Assembly (NCBI GenBank): GCA_965153355.1
Contig: OZ231127.1
Span: 50,034,001-50,098,000 of the forward strand
Reading direction: 5' to 3'
DNA length: 64,000 nucleotides
Origin: Flaccisagitta enflata
Lineage: Eukaryota > Chaetognatha > Sagittoidea > Aphragmophora
A program made the translations under genes and the position numbers. This document shows, piece by piece, positions 13,195-24,370 of the stretch. Position 1 is the first letter of the stretch. The number at the start of each line of letters is the position of its first letter. The notes under the pieces are model-generated. The model did not search any database and was not told the origin of the DNA. It worked only from the letters and a program-made list of their open reading frames with translations.

Positions 13195-13797
13195 CCACCT
13201 TGGAAATAAGTATACCGACACCTTCAACTAAAGATAGCTCAGCTTCCAGAACAGCTAGAAACTTTTTTAAAAAAGGAAATTAATCTTTGTCAAATTATCT
13301 TCAGAATGAATGCAATCTGGTTCTTGTAGCTTTAGCCGTTTAGAAATGGTATAAAAGAATGAAAATATCTATTTTCGTAAATGCGAAATCAAGTATGAAA
13401 AAGTCAATTTTTAAGTGACAGTTTCTACTAAGGATATCTTGGGTTCTAGAATAGCTGGAAACTTTTTTAAAAAAAGCAAATTAATCTTCATCAAAAAATC
13501 TTTAAGATGAGCGCAATTTGGTTTCTGCAGCTTTAATCGTTTAGAAGTTACAAGCAAAACAATAAACCTATAAGCAGAATGATTTGTTCATCAAAGTTTG
13601 TTGAAGAGATGTGAAACCAAATCATCCTTTTCAATATAAAAAGCTGTAAAGTGTACTTGAAATATGGAAAGCTCGAATCATCTGTAATGCACAAACATCA
13701 TATTACCCCCTAGCACTATCAGTATAATGTTTTGGTCAAAACCTGGTGAATTAATCAATGAATTGCCTAGGTGTCGGTATACTTTTTTCCAAGGTTG
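13195..13797. mobile_element. TA-flanked MITE inserted at the KptA-like pseudogene
   Basis: Terminal repeats read CCTTGGAAATAAGTATACCG at the left and, inverted, CCTTGGAAAAAAGTATACCG at the right, with TA at 13193-13194 and 13798-13799. Inside, two direct copies of about 130 bp (13215-13345 and 13425-13555) share AGAAACTTTTTTAAAAAA and AATTAATCTT. The KptA-like reading begins right after the element. Confidence 0.75.
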
Positions 13798-14300
13798 TAT
13801 CAAAGAAAAGGGCCAAAAAATTGCCAAAGAGCATAGCTTTTTTTCTGAGACATCATCTCCCAAAGGGGGATTATTCGGAATATGATGGATCCGTTGATGT
13901 TGAAGTCATTCAACAGAAGGTAGGATTTTCCAAAGAGGATATTCTTTGGGCAACTAATCCAGAATACACTAATCCAGAATACGATGGCAGTGCAGGGGAA
14001 GAAACAAAAAAAGGTGATTTGTGGTTCTTGAAATCCTTTATCCCTGCGTAACCAAGGGAATAAGAATTGCTGCTCTTTGAGGCCACAGTCAGCACAGCCA
14101 GGTCATTATATGCTGGCAAAAGAGTCAATCAAACAGCTGGCTCCTTTGACACATCACACCAGCACGACAAAGGAAATCATCCAGGCAGGCTTTTTGTCCC
14201 AGCAAGACCGGAAGGGAGGCATGAATCTAAGCACTGGAGAAAATCTGTATAGGCCAAGGGCAACTCACAAAATTGAAGTACTACTTAGGCCATAAAAAAC
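13760..14300 (+). pseudogene. decayed RNA 2'-phosphotransferase (KptA/Tpt1)-like sequence
   Basis: Two out-of-phase open stretches resemble the two halves of KptA/Tpt1, the NAD-dependent enzyme that removes the splice-junction 2'-phosphate from tRNA. From about 13800 the frame reads KKLPKSIAFFLRHHL then YDGSVDV, like the N-terminal LRH(K/N)P and DGWV motifs. From about 14080 another frame reads SAQPGH, then LTHHTSTTKEIIQAGFL, then MNLST, like the QGH, YHGT and HLS motifs of the catalytic half. The halves are separated by in-frame stops (14049-14060) and a frame change, and an insertion (13195-13797) abuts the 5' side. The motif order fits the family, but the linking residues are diverged. It may be a retro- or transposon-carried copy, and no intact ORF remains. 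Confidence 0.5.
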
Positions 14301-14309
14301 GCAATTTAC

Positions 14310-15830
14310 CAAAAAAGATTTGAATTTTTGATAAGGTAGCTCTTCAAATCTTTGAAGGAGTGCATGTATGTTTAGGACTATTATCCATTATGACCCCCTG
14401 AATTGAAGAAAATGCCTCCGCAGTATTTGAGCAAGGATTAAAAAGGTTTTGCCCACATGTTCACTCAAAGCTGGATCCCAAATTAAAGTGTTTTAATAAA
14501 CAACTTGTAAGGTTTCTTCTTCATCCTAGCGGTAGTTAATGATACCTGAACCTCAAGTCTTTTACTAATTTACCTTTTATTATAACTAGGGGCAATAATG
14601 CAGAGGAAAAATGGCAGTGGTGACAGAATTTGTTTTGCAGAAACCACATTGAAGGTATCTTAACTAAAAATGGGCAAGTTTTGTGTGAAATTCAGAATGG
14701 AACTTTTTCAAAGATTGGTTAATATCTCTAAAACGGCTCATCAAAGCCTTTTGAGACCAAGTTTTTAGAACTCCTCTCACAAAAACACTTCCAAAATACT
14801 CATGAGAGCAGCAGTCCTTGACCAGTATTGTACCCTTATCCTTGTGCATGTAGATTGCGTTTTTTATGGTCTAAGTAGTAAATGCGGAGTCTGCCCTGGA
14901 ACATGGATTCTTTTTCTTTGGAAACAGATTTTCCAATGTTGTGTTTGCCATGGGGAAGTGGGAAGGAGATTGTTGGGATGGAACAATTACCCCCCGCAAA
15001 TTGTGCATTGTCTCAATTGCAGGCTCATGCTCTTTTTTTTTGTCTTTTTTGTTTCCTTGATTCATCATTGATTTTTATTTTGTACTCAGTGGTTAAAAAT
15101 TAGATTTATACATCTTTGACTTATCAAGTCTCACACTTAGGCAAGTCACTTAAAGTGAACTTATCAGTTCCTCCCTGTCTGACTTGTTCAATCTAGATGA
15201 TTTTTCCTTAGTGGTTAAAAATCGGATTGCTCTGCTACATACAATGCTAATTGTCTTCAGCATGCTGTACTATGATTTTACCTGATTTTGATGAAATGTA
15301 TTGTCCTTAGTGGTTAAAAATTAGACTACTGGAGGGGACATTTGGTCCTTCTTGCAGATACATCTGCTCTTATGTGATTTTATTGCTTTTTTTTGCTTTT
15401 TTTGCTAATGTTCATGAAAAAACCTAAAAAAAAAAAAAAAACAACCAAATGAAAAATGCTGAAGTAAAACACGTATGCCATGTTGCAAGTCCTGGAGGAA
15501 GAAGGTTGAGCACTTAAGCAATTATGGAATTTTCACTATCTTTGCGATTTTTTGCAATTTTTGACCTCTTTTAGGTGTACTGAGTTGATTTAGGGGTTCC
15601 CATTTATTTTGTAGGGTATAGCAATGTATATTAGTGTTGTATGAATGCAAAAATTGATAATAGCTATCAGCACAATTATGTTTTGGTAGCCTTACATACT
15701 GCTTTAGTTAATCTATTTTGGCGGATTTTGACGATTTTCGCGATTTTCGCCTATCTGATAGATCGACTTTGGTCAAAAATGGGCACATTAAGACAAGAAG
15801 AGGGTTGCCCAAATTTTTTCCACTGTTTTC
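14310..15830. other. no gene recognised; thrice-repeated AGTGGTTAAAAAT
   Basis: AGTGGTTAAAAATTAGA occurs at about 15090 and 15311, with a one-base variant at 15211, each followed by unrelated sequence. Frames of 60-90 codons show no motif. A T-rich block lies at 15380-15400. Confidence 0.4.
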
Positions 15831-15934
15831 AGCACATCATGAACAACTAAAAACCTGAGTATTGTAATGAATTTCCACCGACATCATAGTATGACATCCC
15901 CTATAATAAGGACCAACAAAAACGCGGCTGCCAG

Positions 15935-16128
15935 CGGTTGTGAAAGATGCCCCAAAGGGTCGTATGGAAATCAAGCGGGACTTTTTACTTGCATCGCCTG
16001 TGAGCCCGGTTTTCGCGCGAAATATCCAGGAAGCACCGAATGTAAACCTTGCCCAAAAAACTGGTTCATCAATATTCCAGGACAATATAGATGTGCTGCG
16101 TGCTCTCCAAAATGTCAAAGTAACACAG
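15935..16128 (+). CDS. cysteine-rich GCC2/GCC3 (ephrin-receptor-like) exon, partial gene
   Basis: An open stretch encodes about 64 residues with ten cysteines in the spacing of GCC2/GCC3 or Tyr-kinase ephrin-receptor-like modules: CERCPKGSYG, then CIACEPGF, then CKPCPKNWF, then CAACSPKC. Such modules occur in tandem in extracellular parts of large animal membrane or secreted proteins, so this is probably one internal exon. The 3' end is a good donor, ACACAG|GTGCAAG at 16128/16129. The 5' boundary is uncertain: the nearest AG is at 15933-15934 with a poor pyrimidine tract, while a strong tract and CAG at 15832 leads straight into a stop. No partner exon was recognised; the next 700 bases are GA and CA repeats. 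It could be an isolated exon of a long gene or a stranded duplicate. Confidence 0.6.
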
Positions 16129-16620
16129 GTGCAAGACTCACAGTCATTATTTTGTTCTTATTTGGGCCCCCTCTTTAGTCTACAACTTTCTTTTTTTTCT
16201 TTTAGTTTTCATTTGTTTTTTTTTCTATCATTTTTCAATTCCTTCATTTTCTTTTTTTCATTTTTATTCCCCTTGGGCAGCGGCTAAGGCCTTGCGTATA
16301 TGCTTTTTTCATGCAGGTTTTGGTTCGGTTCGGAATACTCTCAAAACCTTTCCTCGGGTTTATGACGGGTTTATATTGGTTTTTTAAGTAAGTATAGTAA
16401 CATAAAGATGTCTGGTTATTTGCCAGAGAGAAAAGAAAATGACAGAAGAAAATGAAAGACAAAAAAAAGAGAAAAAAAGAGAAAAAGAAAGAAGAAGCAA
16501 GAAAAAGAAAAAAAGGAAAGAAACAAACACACGCAAACATGAACACAGACACACTGAGACAGAACTGAGACAGCAAAAAATCTGAGATAAAAGGTGAGCT
16601 AAAAAGGGGAAAATACGTTA

Positions 16621-16846
<226 letters not shown>

Positions 16847-17027
16847 ATTATCAAAAAGGTGAGAAATACAAAAATACAAAAATAATTTGATGAATGAAAG
16901 CTTGAAACAATAACATAGAAGCAAAAATATCCTAGAAAGCAAAGTCGGGTTTGAAGGCAAAACCGAATTTCGGGTTTGGCCTCAAAACCGAGCCTCGGCC
17001 TTCTCACCGCCAAACCCGCAAGGCCTT

Positions 17028-17290
17028 AGCAGCGGCCCCAAAGGGCCAATGTCCCGTAGGACACAGGGGTGAATTTCCATATGTCCATCCGTCCTTCCGA
17101 CTTTCCATCCATCCTTCCGTTCGTCCCCCTCCCCAAAGCTTCCCTATTGAATAACATGAGAAATTGATAAAATACAAACTTCCCATTGAATAACATTGGA
17201 AATTGATGAAAATTGAAAAAAAAAGGAATTTCCAATTGAATAACATAGCAAATTGATGAGAAATTGCAAAAATGCATAACTCCCATTGAA
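17028..17290. mobile_element. F2 fragment
   Basis: AGCAGCGGCCCCAAAGGGCC, GTCCCGTAGGACACAGG, GAATTTCCATATGTCC and CATCCGTCC blocks, then three drifting units of TTGAATAACAT(G)GNAAATTGATGA. Confidence 0.75.
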
Positions 17291-17292
17291 TA

Positions 17293-17468
17293 CAGTGGGA
17301 TCCCGCCTCATTGGTCCCATTGGGACTGAAGATTTTTCACCTTTATCTCAGGATAACCTTTAAAGAGAGGTGAAATCACATTAAAAACTACCATTTGGGA
17401 CCTCAAAATGTTGACCTTAATTGATGGGGAACCTTTAAAAGCGAGGCTGTTATTGCGGGGTCCTACTG
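17293..17468. mobile_element. TA-flanked MITE, 176 bp
   Basis: Starts CAGTGGGATCCCGC and ends GCGGGGTCCTACTG, with TA at 17291-17292 and 17469-17470. The inner terminus AATAACAGCC is shared with the foldback at 33664-34265, pointing to one Tc1/mariner-like family. It has landed in an F2 region. Confidence 0.75.
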
Positions 17469-17499
17469 TATTATGGAAATTGCTCCAAAAGGTCAAATA

Positions 17500-18054
17500 T
17501 GCCCTCTCAAGACATATGGAAATTCACTCCTTATGTCCTAGCAGGACATCAGCCCTTGGGGCCGCTGCCCTTTACTCCACTTCTTCAGCTAATCACTCCA
17601 TGCAGGGCATCGGGTACCGCTGACCATGTGCAATCCTTGGATGACTTGTTTTCTCTTGTTTTTCTTTTCATCCTTTTTGGGCAGTGGCCCACCAAAAGGC
17701 CGATGACCTATGCTTTCTCACATTTCTAAAATTTCCCCTACTCCTTCTTCTCTGTCCCCCTTCCCTCAAAGCCCAGATCCTTGTCTCAAGGCCCAAATCC
17801 TAGCCTTGAGGCTCAAATCCTAGCTTTGAAGCTTCCTGATCCCTTTCTTATGCTACATTTACACTTATAGCTACAAAATGATTCAACAAATCATAAAAGA
17901 ATTGATGACGTAAATGTAGCCCTTCCAAACTACCACATCTGTCTTGCTCAATGCGTTTAGAAGTTTGTGAAAACAAGTCATCCAAGGATCGCACATGGTC
18001 AGCGGTACCCGATGCCCTGCTTGAAGTGATTAGTTGAAAAATTGAGTGAGAGCA
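17500..18054. mobile_element. F2 fragments with 20-bp Ala-Gln-like array
   Basis: GCAGGGCATCGGGTACCGCT, GACCATGTGC, CCTTGGATGACTTGTT and GGGCAGTGGCCC, then a short array of CAAATCCTAGCCTTGAGGCT units (17765-17840). The same blocks recur inverted near 17985-18020. Confidence 0.75.
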
Positions 18055-19875
18055 GCAGCTGGCCCCAAAGGGTCGCATGTCCTGTAGAAGACAGAGGGGT
18101 GAATTTCCATACCTCCTGTGAGGGCATACGTACTTGGAGGCTTTATAGTACTTTTCCATGATATTCAATGGGAATTTTGCATTTTTTCAATTTCTTGTCA
18201 ATTTGCCATGTTATTTAATGGGAATTTTACATTTTTTTCATTTTTCATCAATTTTCCATTTTATTCAATGAATTCTACATTTTTTCATTTATCATCAATT
18301 TTCCAAGTAAGTGTTATTCAATAGAAATATGCATTTTTTTGTTTTTTTTTTTGTAATTTCTATGGGAAGATTGCCTTTTGTCAATTTTCCCTGTTATTCA
18401 ATGGGAATTAGAGGCTTGAGAGGCTTCGGGGGGACAGACGGACGGACGGACATATGGAAATTCACCCCCTGTGCCCAAAAAAGGGAAGTGTTGTTATTTG
18501 AAGATAGTGTAGAAATGGCAAAAGCAAAATTGAAACATTTTGTTTACTTTGTTTTTTTAATTATTTTTTCTCTTTCTCTTCATTTTCTTTTTTTCCTTTT
18601 TTTTCCTTTTTTAGTCGCGGGCACGCGACTCTAGAACTTGCCGTGTTGGTCGGTGGGTCAGTACATTGGTACGAAATATTGTTAAATTGCGAGCGGTTTT
18701 CACATTACGGCTCCTGCCCAAGTCAGCGAAACCCGTTGCCCTGCTCTGCATGATTGTGAATTGGAGTGAGACGATGCACGGCAGCTGCCCCAAATGGGAC
18801 GGAGTCCTGTAGAACACAGGGGATCTTTGTTCTATTATTGTTAGTTTGTTTGTTCGGTCTCTTCTTATCAGGCCCCCAGGCCTAAATTTCCATACGTACG
18901 TACGTCCGTCCCCCCCCCCGAAGGTTCTCAAGGCTCTCAAATCCAGCCTCTCAGGCCTCAATCCAGCCTCTGGCCTCAAATCCAGCCCACTCTGGCCTCA
19001 AATCCAGCCACTCTGGCCTCAAATCCAGCCCTGGGTGCTCATAATCCGGCCTCCGGCCTCTCAGGCCTCAAATCTGACCTCTCAGGCCTCAAACCTGGCC
19101 TTTCAGACCTCAAAATTAGGCCTTGCAGGCCTCAAATCGAAATTCCCATGCCTTGAACCTGTCCTCTCATGCCTCAAATTAGGCCTCAAGTTAGTCCTCT
19201 CAAGCTCCCAATTGGCATCCTCAGGCCTTACATCAGCCTTCATGTACGGCAGGACGAACAAAAGTTCCCCTGTGTTCTACAGGACTTTGTCCCCTTCGGG
19301 GCCGCTGCCCTGCTTCACCTCACTCCAACTCACAATCACTCAAAGCAGGGCAAAGGGTATCGCTGACCATATATTGCCCTTGGGCGACCTGTTTTTTCAT
19401 CCTTTTTGGGCAGCGGCCTATCTTCAAATAACAACACTTCCCTTTTTAGGACACAGGGGTGAATTTCCATATGTCCGTCCGTACGTCCATCCCTCCGTCT
19501 GTAGGTCCCTCTCTCTAAGCTTCCTTCAAGCCTCAAATTTATTGAATAAACTTGGAAAATTGACCAAACAAGCAATCTTCCCATTGAAAATTTACAAAAA
19601 AACAAAAAAAATGCATATTTCCTATTGAATAACATGGAAAATTGATGATAAATGAAAAAAATGTAAAATTCCCATTGAATAACATGGAAAATTGATGAAA
19701 AATGAAAAAAATGTAAGATTTTTATTGAATAACATGGCAAATTGACAAGAAATGGAAAAAATGCAAAATTCCCATAGAATATCATGAAAAATTATTACTA
19801 AAGCCTCAAATGCGTATACCCTCACAGGAGGTATGGAAATTCACCCCTGTGTCCTACAGGACAGCGGCCCTCGGG
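18055..19875. repeat. 1.8-kb inverted repeat built from F2 parts
   Basis: Left arm 18055-18510 and right arm 19425-19875 are inverted copies: CATACCTCCTGTGAGGG and CCCTCACAGGAGGTATG, the TTCAATGGGAATTTT array against its complement, and CTTCAAATAACAACACTTCC against its complement. Between them lie an F1 fragment (18610-18721), an F2 end and a 20-bp array CTCAGGCCTCAAATCCAGCC (18925-19250). Confidence 0.8.
18610..18721 (-). mobile_element. truncated F1 copy
   Basis: TTTTTAGTCGCGGGCACGCG, CTTGCCGTGTTGGTCGG and TTACGGCTCCTGCCCA are present. The rest, including GGCCTTGTT, is replaced by F2 sequence. Confidence 0.8.
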
Positions 19876-19884
19876 TGCCCTGCC

Positions 19885-20430
19885 CTGCTCCTTACCCACT
19901 TTTGGGCAGCGGCCCCAAAGGGGTCGATGATTCAGTAGAACACAGGGACTTCTCACATACGTCTGTTTGTTTGTTTATCCGTTCTTCGTCTCCCTAGGCC
20001 CCTCTCAGGCCTGAAATCTGCCCTATCAGGCCTAAAATCTGCCCTCTCAGGCCTGAAATCTGCCCTCTCAGGCCTGAAATCTGCCCTCTCAGGTCTGAAA
20101 TTGCCCTTTCAGACCTGTTGAGCTCTGCCCTCTCAGGCCTAGCCCAGTCTCTCCCAGGATTTCAGGCATGGAAGAAAGACTTTCAGGTCTGAGAGGGCAG
20201 ATTTCAGGCCTGAGAGGGCAGATTTTAGGCCTGAGAGGGCAGATTTCAGGCCTGAGAGGGCCTGGGGGCAGAGGGATAAACAAATGAACGAACAAACAGT
20301 CCCCTGTGTTCTACAGGACTTTGTCTCCTTCGGGGCTGCTGCCCTGCCTCTCATTCAAATTTACAACGATGCAAAGCAGGGCAACAGGTATCGCTGACCA
20401 CGTATTGCCCTTGGGCGACCTGTTCAGCTA
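19885..20430. mobile_element. F2 element with a head-to-head minisatellite
   Basis: Two inverted flanks, each with a TACGTCTGTTTGTTTG-like or complementary segment and the TCCTGTAGAACACAGG motif, enclose an array of 20-21 bp units. Units read CTCAGGCCTGAAATCTGCCC to about 20150 and AGATTTCAGGCCTGAGAGGG afterwards, so the array reverses in the middle. The right end is TGACCACGTATTGCCCTTGG. Confidence 0.8.
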
Positions 20431-20934
20431 ATCACTTCAAGCAGGGCATCGGGTACCACTGATCATGTGCGATCCTTGGATGACTTGTTGGGCAGTGGCT
20501 CCAAAGGGGCCGATGACCTATGCTTTCTCACATTTCTCAAATTTATCCTTCTTCTTCTTCTCCGTCCCCCCCCTTCGAAGCCTAAATCCTAGTCTTGAGG
20601 CCCAAATCCTAGCCTTGAGGCTCAAATCCTAGCTTTGAAGCTAGAATTCCAGCCTCTAGGCTCAAATCTCAGCCTCAGGGCTCAAATCCGGGCTTTAAGC
20701 CTCAAATCCCAGCCTCGTGGCTCAAACCAAAGCCTCAAAGCTCAAATCCCAGCCTTGAGGCTCAAATCCCAGCTCCAAACCCTTAAATGTAGTCTAACCA
20801 ATTTAGTTAAAATCCCAAACAGGCGCAAACTAAGCTTCAGGCTCAAAATCTTAACTCTTAAGGCTCTAAATATGGCCCTCCAGGCTCTAAATCAGTTTCT
20901 CCAGGTTCAAATAAAAACAGCACAGGTCATCAGG
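20430..20934. repeat. F2 end and 20-bp array
   Basis: GGGCATCGGGTACCACTGAT and GGGCAGTGGCTCCAAAGGGG, then about 16 units of CTCAAATCCCAGCCTTGAGG with variants (20577-20905). Confidence 0.8.
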
Positions 20935-20987
20935 GTAGATGGGGTGGAAAATTTTGGTCATAGAAAGATTTGCATTGGTGAAAAAGC

Positions 20988-21695
20988 CAGTTTTTTAGCA
21001 GCGGCCCTGAAGGGGCCAATGACCTATGCTTCACAACAGGGGAAATTTCTCCTCCTTCTCCTCCTCTTCCGTCCATTGACCCTCTTGCGCTTTCAGCCTT
21101 ATGGCTCAAATCCCAGCCCTCAAGGGGCCCAAACCAAGCCCGAGGCCTGTAATCCCAGCCTCCAGGCCCAAATCCCAGCCTTGAGGCCCAAATCCCAGCA
21201 TTGGAGGCCTAACACAGCCTTGAGGCTCCAAATCCCAGCCTCAAGGCTCAAATCCCAGCCTCATGCCCCAAATCTCAGCCTCAAGGCCCAAATCACAACC
21301 TAAAGGCCTTCAAATCCCAGCCTAAAGGCCTAAATCCCAGCCTCAAGGCCCAAATCACAGCCTCAAGGCCCAAATCACAGCCTCAAAGCCCAAATCACAG
21401 CTTCGAGGCTCAAATCCAAGTCTTGAGGCATAAATCTTAGCCTCCAAGCTCAAACCCCTACCTTGAGGCTCAAATCCCAGTCTCAAGGCTCAAATCTCAG
21501 CCCCAAGGCTAAAATCCCCGCCTCTTAGCTCAAATCCCAGCTTCAAAGCCCCAATTCCAGCCTCCAGGCTCAAATAAAAACAGCATAGGTCATCGGCTCC
21601 TTCGGGGCCGCTGCCCCTCTCACCACCTCACACCCTCATACACTCACATAGGGGCAACGGGTACCGCTGACCATCTAACGCTTTTGCGACTATTA
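20988..21695. mobile_element. F2b insertion with long 20-bp array
   Basis: From AGCAGCGGCCCTGAAGGGGC to ACCGCTGACCATCTAACGC and TTTTGCGACTATT. The middle (21100-21590) holds about 25 drifting units of CTCAAATCCCAGCCTCAAGG. The sequence is absent from the matching point of the right arm near 26330, so it behaves as an insertion. Confidence 0.75.
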
Positions 21696-22939
21696 TATCT
21701 ACTTTGAGTTAAAAAAAAAGTTTGGGCCATATTTCATTTCTCTTCCGCTTCTGGCGAGGAGCTCTCCTTAGTTCCCCCTTTTTGGGGGTAATAAAGCACT
21801 ACCAAAACAATGCAAAATTTGAGATTGTTCATCTTGTTTTCTTTGCTATTCCTTGACAAATTGGTAAAACTTGGGGTTGGTCTGTTTCATATATTAAGTA
21901 GTGAACATAAAATAAGGAGAAGTAGCTGATAGGGGTCCCTTTCTTCTGGGGTTTCTCCGGGAGTCTCAAAGGGCCCCCAAATGACCAAAATAGCTGAAAA
22001 TGGCTAAAAAAAAGAGGGGTTTTGGAGTTGTTTCCTCTCAAATGTTATTGGGGAGGACAATTCTATGTTAAGATGCTGTCACCTGGTTTGGAGCAACAAA
22101 AGAAAAGGTCAGGAGCCCCTCAGGGACCCATTCAAGGGGCCTTTATATGCTCCAAAAGGCTCAAAATGGGCAAAAATGACCAAGATTAAAGCATTTTTTT
22201 CAATTTCTTAAGGCCTTGATAATGAAGGGCTCAGTTATCTGTTCAGCTTCCTCATCATTGCAGCAGAACTAGATAAGAAGGCTGAAGACCCCAGATGGGC
22301 CCATCCAAAGGACCTGAAGGACCCATAATAACCAAAAATGACCAAATCTTGACATTTTTATACTATTCTTCTTTGATACATTATTGGACTGCACCTGTTT
22401 ACTGTTTAGTGGATGGATGATTGATTGATTGATTGTTAGATTGATTCATATGTCATATATCATACCTCAATTATCATACATCATACAGAATATTATACTT
22501 ACTAAAAGGATAGATTTTTAAGCTGCTGCTGCTCATGCTTTGATGATCAAATTTTGCAACAAGACATATTGCAATATAATGTACATTCTACAATTGTGGT
22601 TTAAAAGTTTTTGTTTTTGGTTTTGTTTTTGGCTTTGTTTCTTGTTTTTTTTTTATATTTTTTTTTCTCTAATGAACCAAGAGAGGGGGGGAATAATATC
22701 AAAGGTTTTGGAGTAATTTCAAGAACCGCGTAGATCACTGTCTCCAACCGTCAAAGTACCTATGCACTGATGTAGTCGACGATGGATCGGTCCATCAGCC
22801 GCTGCGTCACGACCGCGCCAATCCTCTCGATGCCACGCCACGCGCTACGCCAACAACGTCAAACACCACGAAATTCACGGAAAGTCATTACGCCCTCATG
22901 CGGACAGGGTCTTTCATCGTTGCCATCTCAATATCTTCT

Positions 22940-23158
22940 ATGGTTGAAAGGGGTATAAAAACGCTGAATAGAGAAGAAAAGGAGAGGGGAAAAGAAAAGA
23001 AAGGATTAACCTACCAACCTACCAAACCTAAAAAACTCAATGACTCAAAACTCAAAGCTATATAACTAAATAACTAACGTTGCCAACAGACCAACTGACC
23101 AACCAACCAAACCGACCAACTGATCAACCAACCGAATCCAACCACAACTCACCAGGTA
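22940..23158 (+). promoter_or_regulatory. possible TATA promoter with non-coding first exon and splice donor
   Basis: GGGTATAAAAACGC at 22951-22964 is a good TATA box. It follows a CpG-rich segment (22740-22920). About 30 bases later comes a purine tract, then a CAAC/CCAA-rich leader without ORFs, ending ACTCACCAG|GTAAGG near 23155, a strong splice donor. This is inference from motifs only; it could be the promoter of a repeat element. Confidence 0.3.
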
Positions 23159-23348
23159 AGGAAACGCACCCCAAGATTGACCAGGAATGAAGAATGAATA
23201 ACATTACAACTGATAACTAAGGAAAGAAAATCAGCAATAATATAAATTCACAAAATGGGCAACAAACAGGGCGAATCAAAGAGAATATGCAGCTACAAAT
23301 AATCACAAAATAGTAAAATCTAATGCGATATTCCACAATCAAACTGAC

Positions 23349-23633
23349 TCAATGTCTAGTCCTCAGGGATTTTCCTATCCCAGCCATCATTGCTCCATAT
23401 TCCAGCGCCAAAAACAAGGCCCATGAACTTTTTTTTAGAAATAAAGCCTCTTTGATCTCTTCCCAGGATGCAGTCTCATGAACAACATCAGTGTATGATG
23501 AGAATTGATTTTTTTCAAAATCTACCAGTTCCCCATGGTAGAAAAGACAGGGTAGCCATGCCTCCAAAGAGCAAAGATCTTCTTCATTCATTGCCAAGCT
23601 GGGAAGAGAAATAACTTTGATTGTCATTTCCAT
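23349..23633 (-). other. 94-codon open frame, unrecognised
   Basis: A non-repetitive minus-strand frame of 94 codons, rich in Leu, Glu and Trp, with segments such as CSLEAWLPCLFYHGELVDF and WEEIKEALF. It matches no family I know. It lies in the spacer of the giant inverted repeat 20935-26400, opposite a possible promoter on the plus strand. It could be a fragment of a decayed mobile-element protein. Composition alone does not prove coding. Confidence 0.2.
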
Positions 23634-23974
23634 TTGAAATGGTGATTGTCAATGTAAGACTCTTTCTGTCAAAGATATGTTGCCAGATCAGATACTGAGA
23701 CAATGCCATCATGTGGGGCGTATGGGATGCCTGAAGCGGTAAAGCTTTACCAAGCTCTGACTCAGATTATCTATCAGCTCTTGGCCAGGTACTTATGCAG
23801 ATGACACTAAATTTGTAACAAAAAAGTGATGCCATGGGGTCAGCCATGCCATTGCTACTGATTGATATCTGAACCAGCCTGCTGCACAAACAAAATACTA
23901 AAACTAAAACAAAGCAGTAGTGATATGTGTTCAGCAATACCTTCTTTGTATGATTGTATTTGGGAATGAGTGGT

Positions 23975-24370
23975 AGCAGGGCACAGCTCCAAAGGGGTTA
24001 GAACACAGGGGGTGATTGAAGTCTTCAAAAAGCTTGGGAGGGCTGATTGGGGCTTAAAAGACAAAATTTGAGGTCCAAGATAGTTGATTTCAAGAAAAAG
24101 AAGGCTGATTTGAGGCCTGAATGATTTGAGGCCTGAAAGAGCCCTGGTACAACTGATTCAAGGCCTGAGATGATTTCATTGAGGTCAGACGAGGCTAATT
24201 TGACCCCCAAAACAGTGGATTTCATGGCTCAAAACGCTAATTTGGAGCCTGAAAGAGTTGATGAGCAGAGGCTGAAGGCTGAAAAGAGGGGGATATGCAC
24301 AAAGCCAAAGAGATAGATGGACAGACTGATGAATGAACATAAGTCTTTCTGTGTTTTTCTATTGTACATC
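23975..24370. mobile_element. old F2 copy
   Basis: TAGCAGGGCACAGCTCCAAAG, GGTTAGAACACAGGGG and a decayed array of TGATTTGAGGCCTGAAAGAG-like units. Confidence 0.6.

Noticed and set aside
18846-19628. 260-codon frame rich in Pro, Ser and Leu
   Set aside because: Runs through a 20-bp F2 array and F2 flanks; repeat-derived.
19900-20350. CRISPR array
   Set aside because: Repeats of 20-21 bp are contiguous without unique spacers, reverse in the middle, and lie in a eukaryotic context.
20635-21303. 222-codon frame
   Set aside because: Translation of the CTCAAATCCCAGCCTTGAGG array and F2 sequence.
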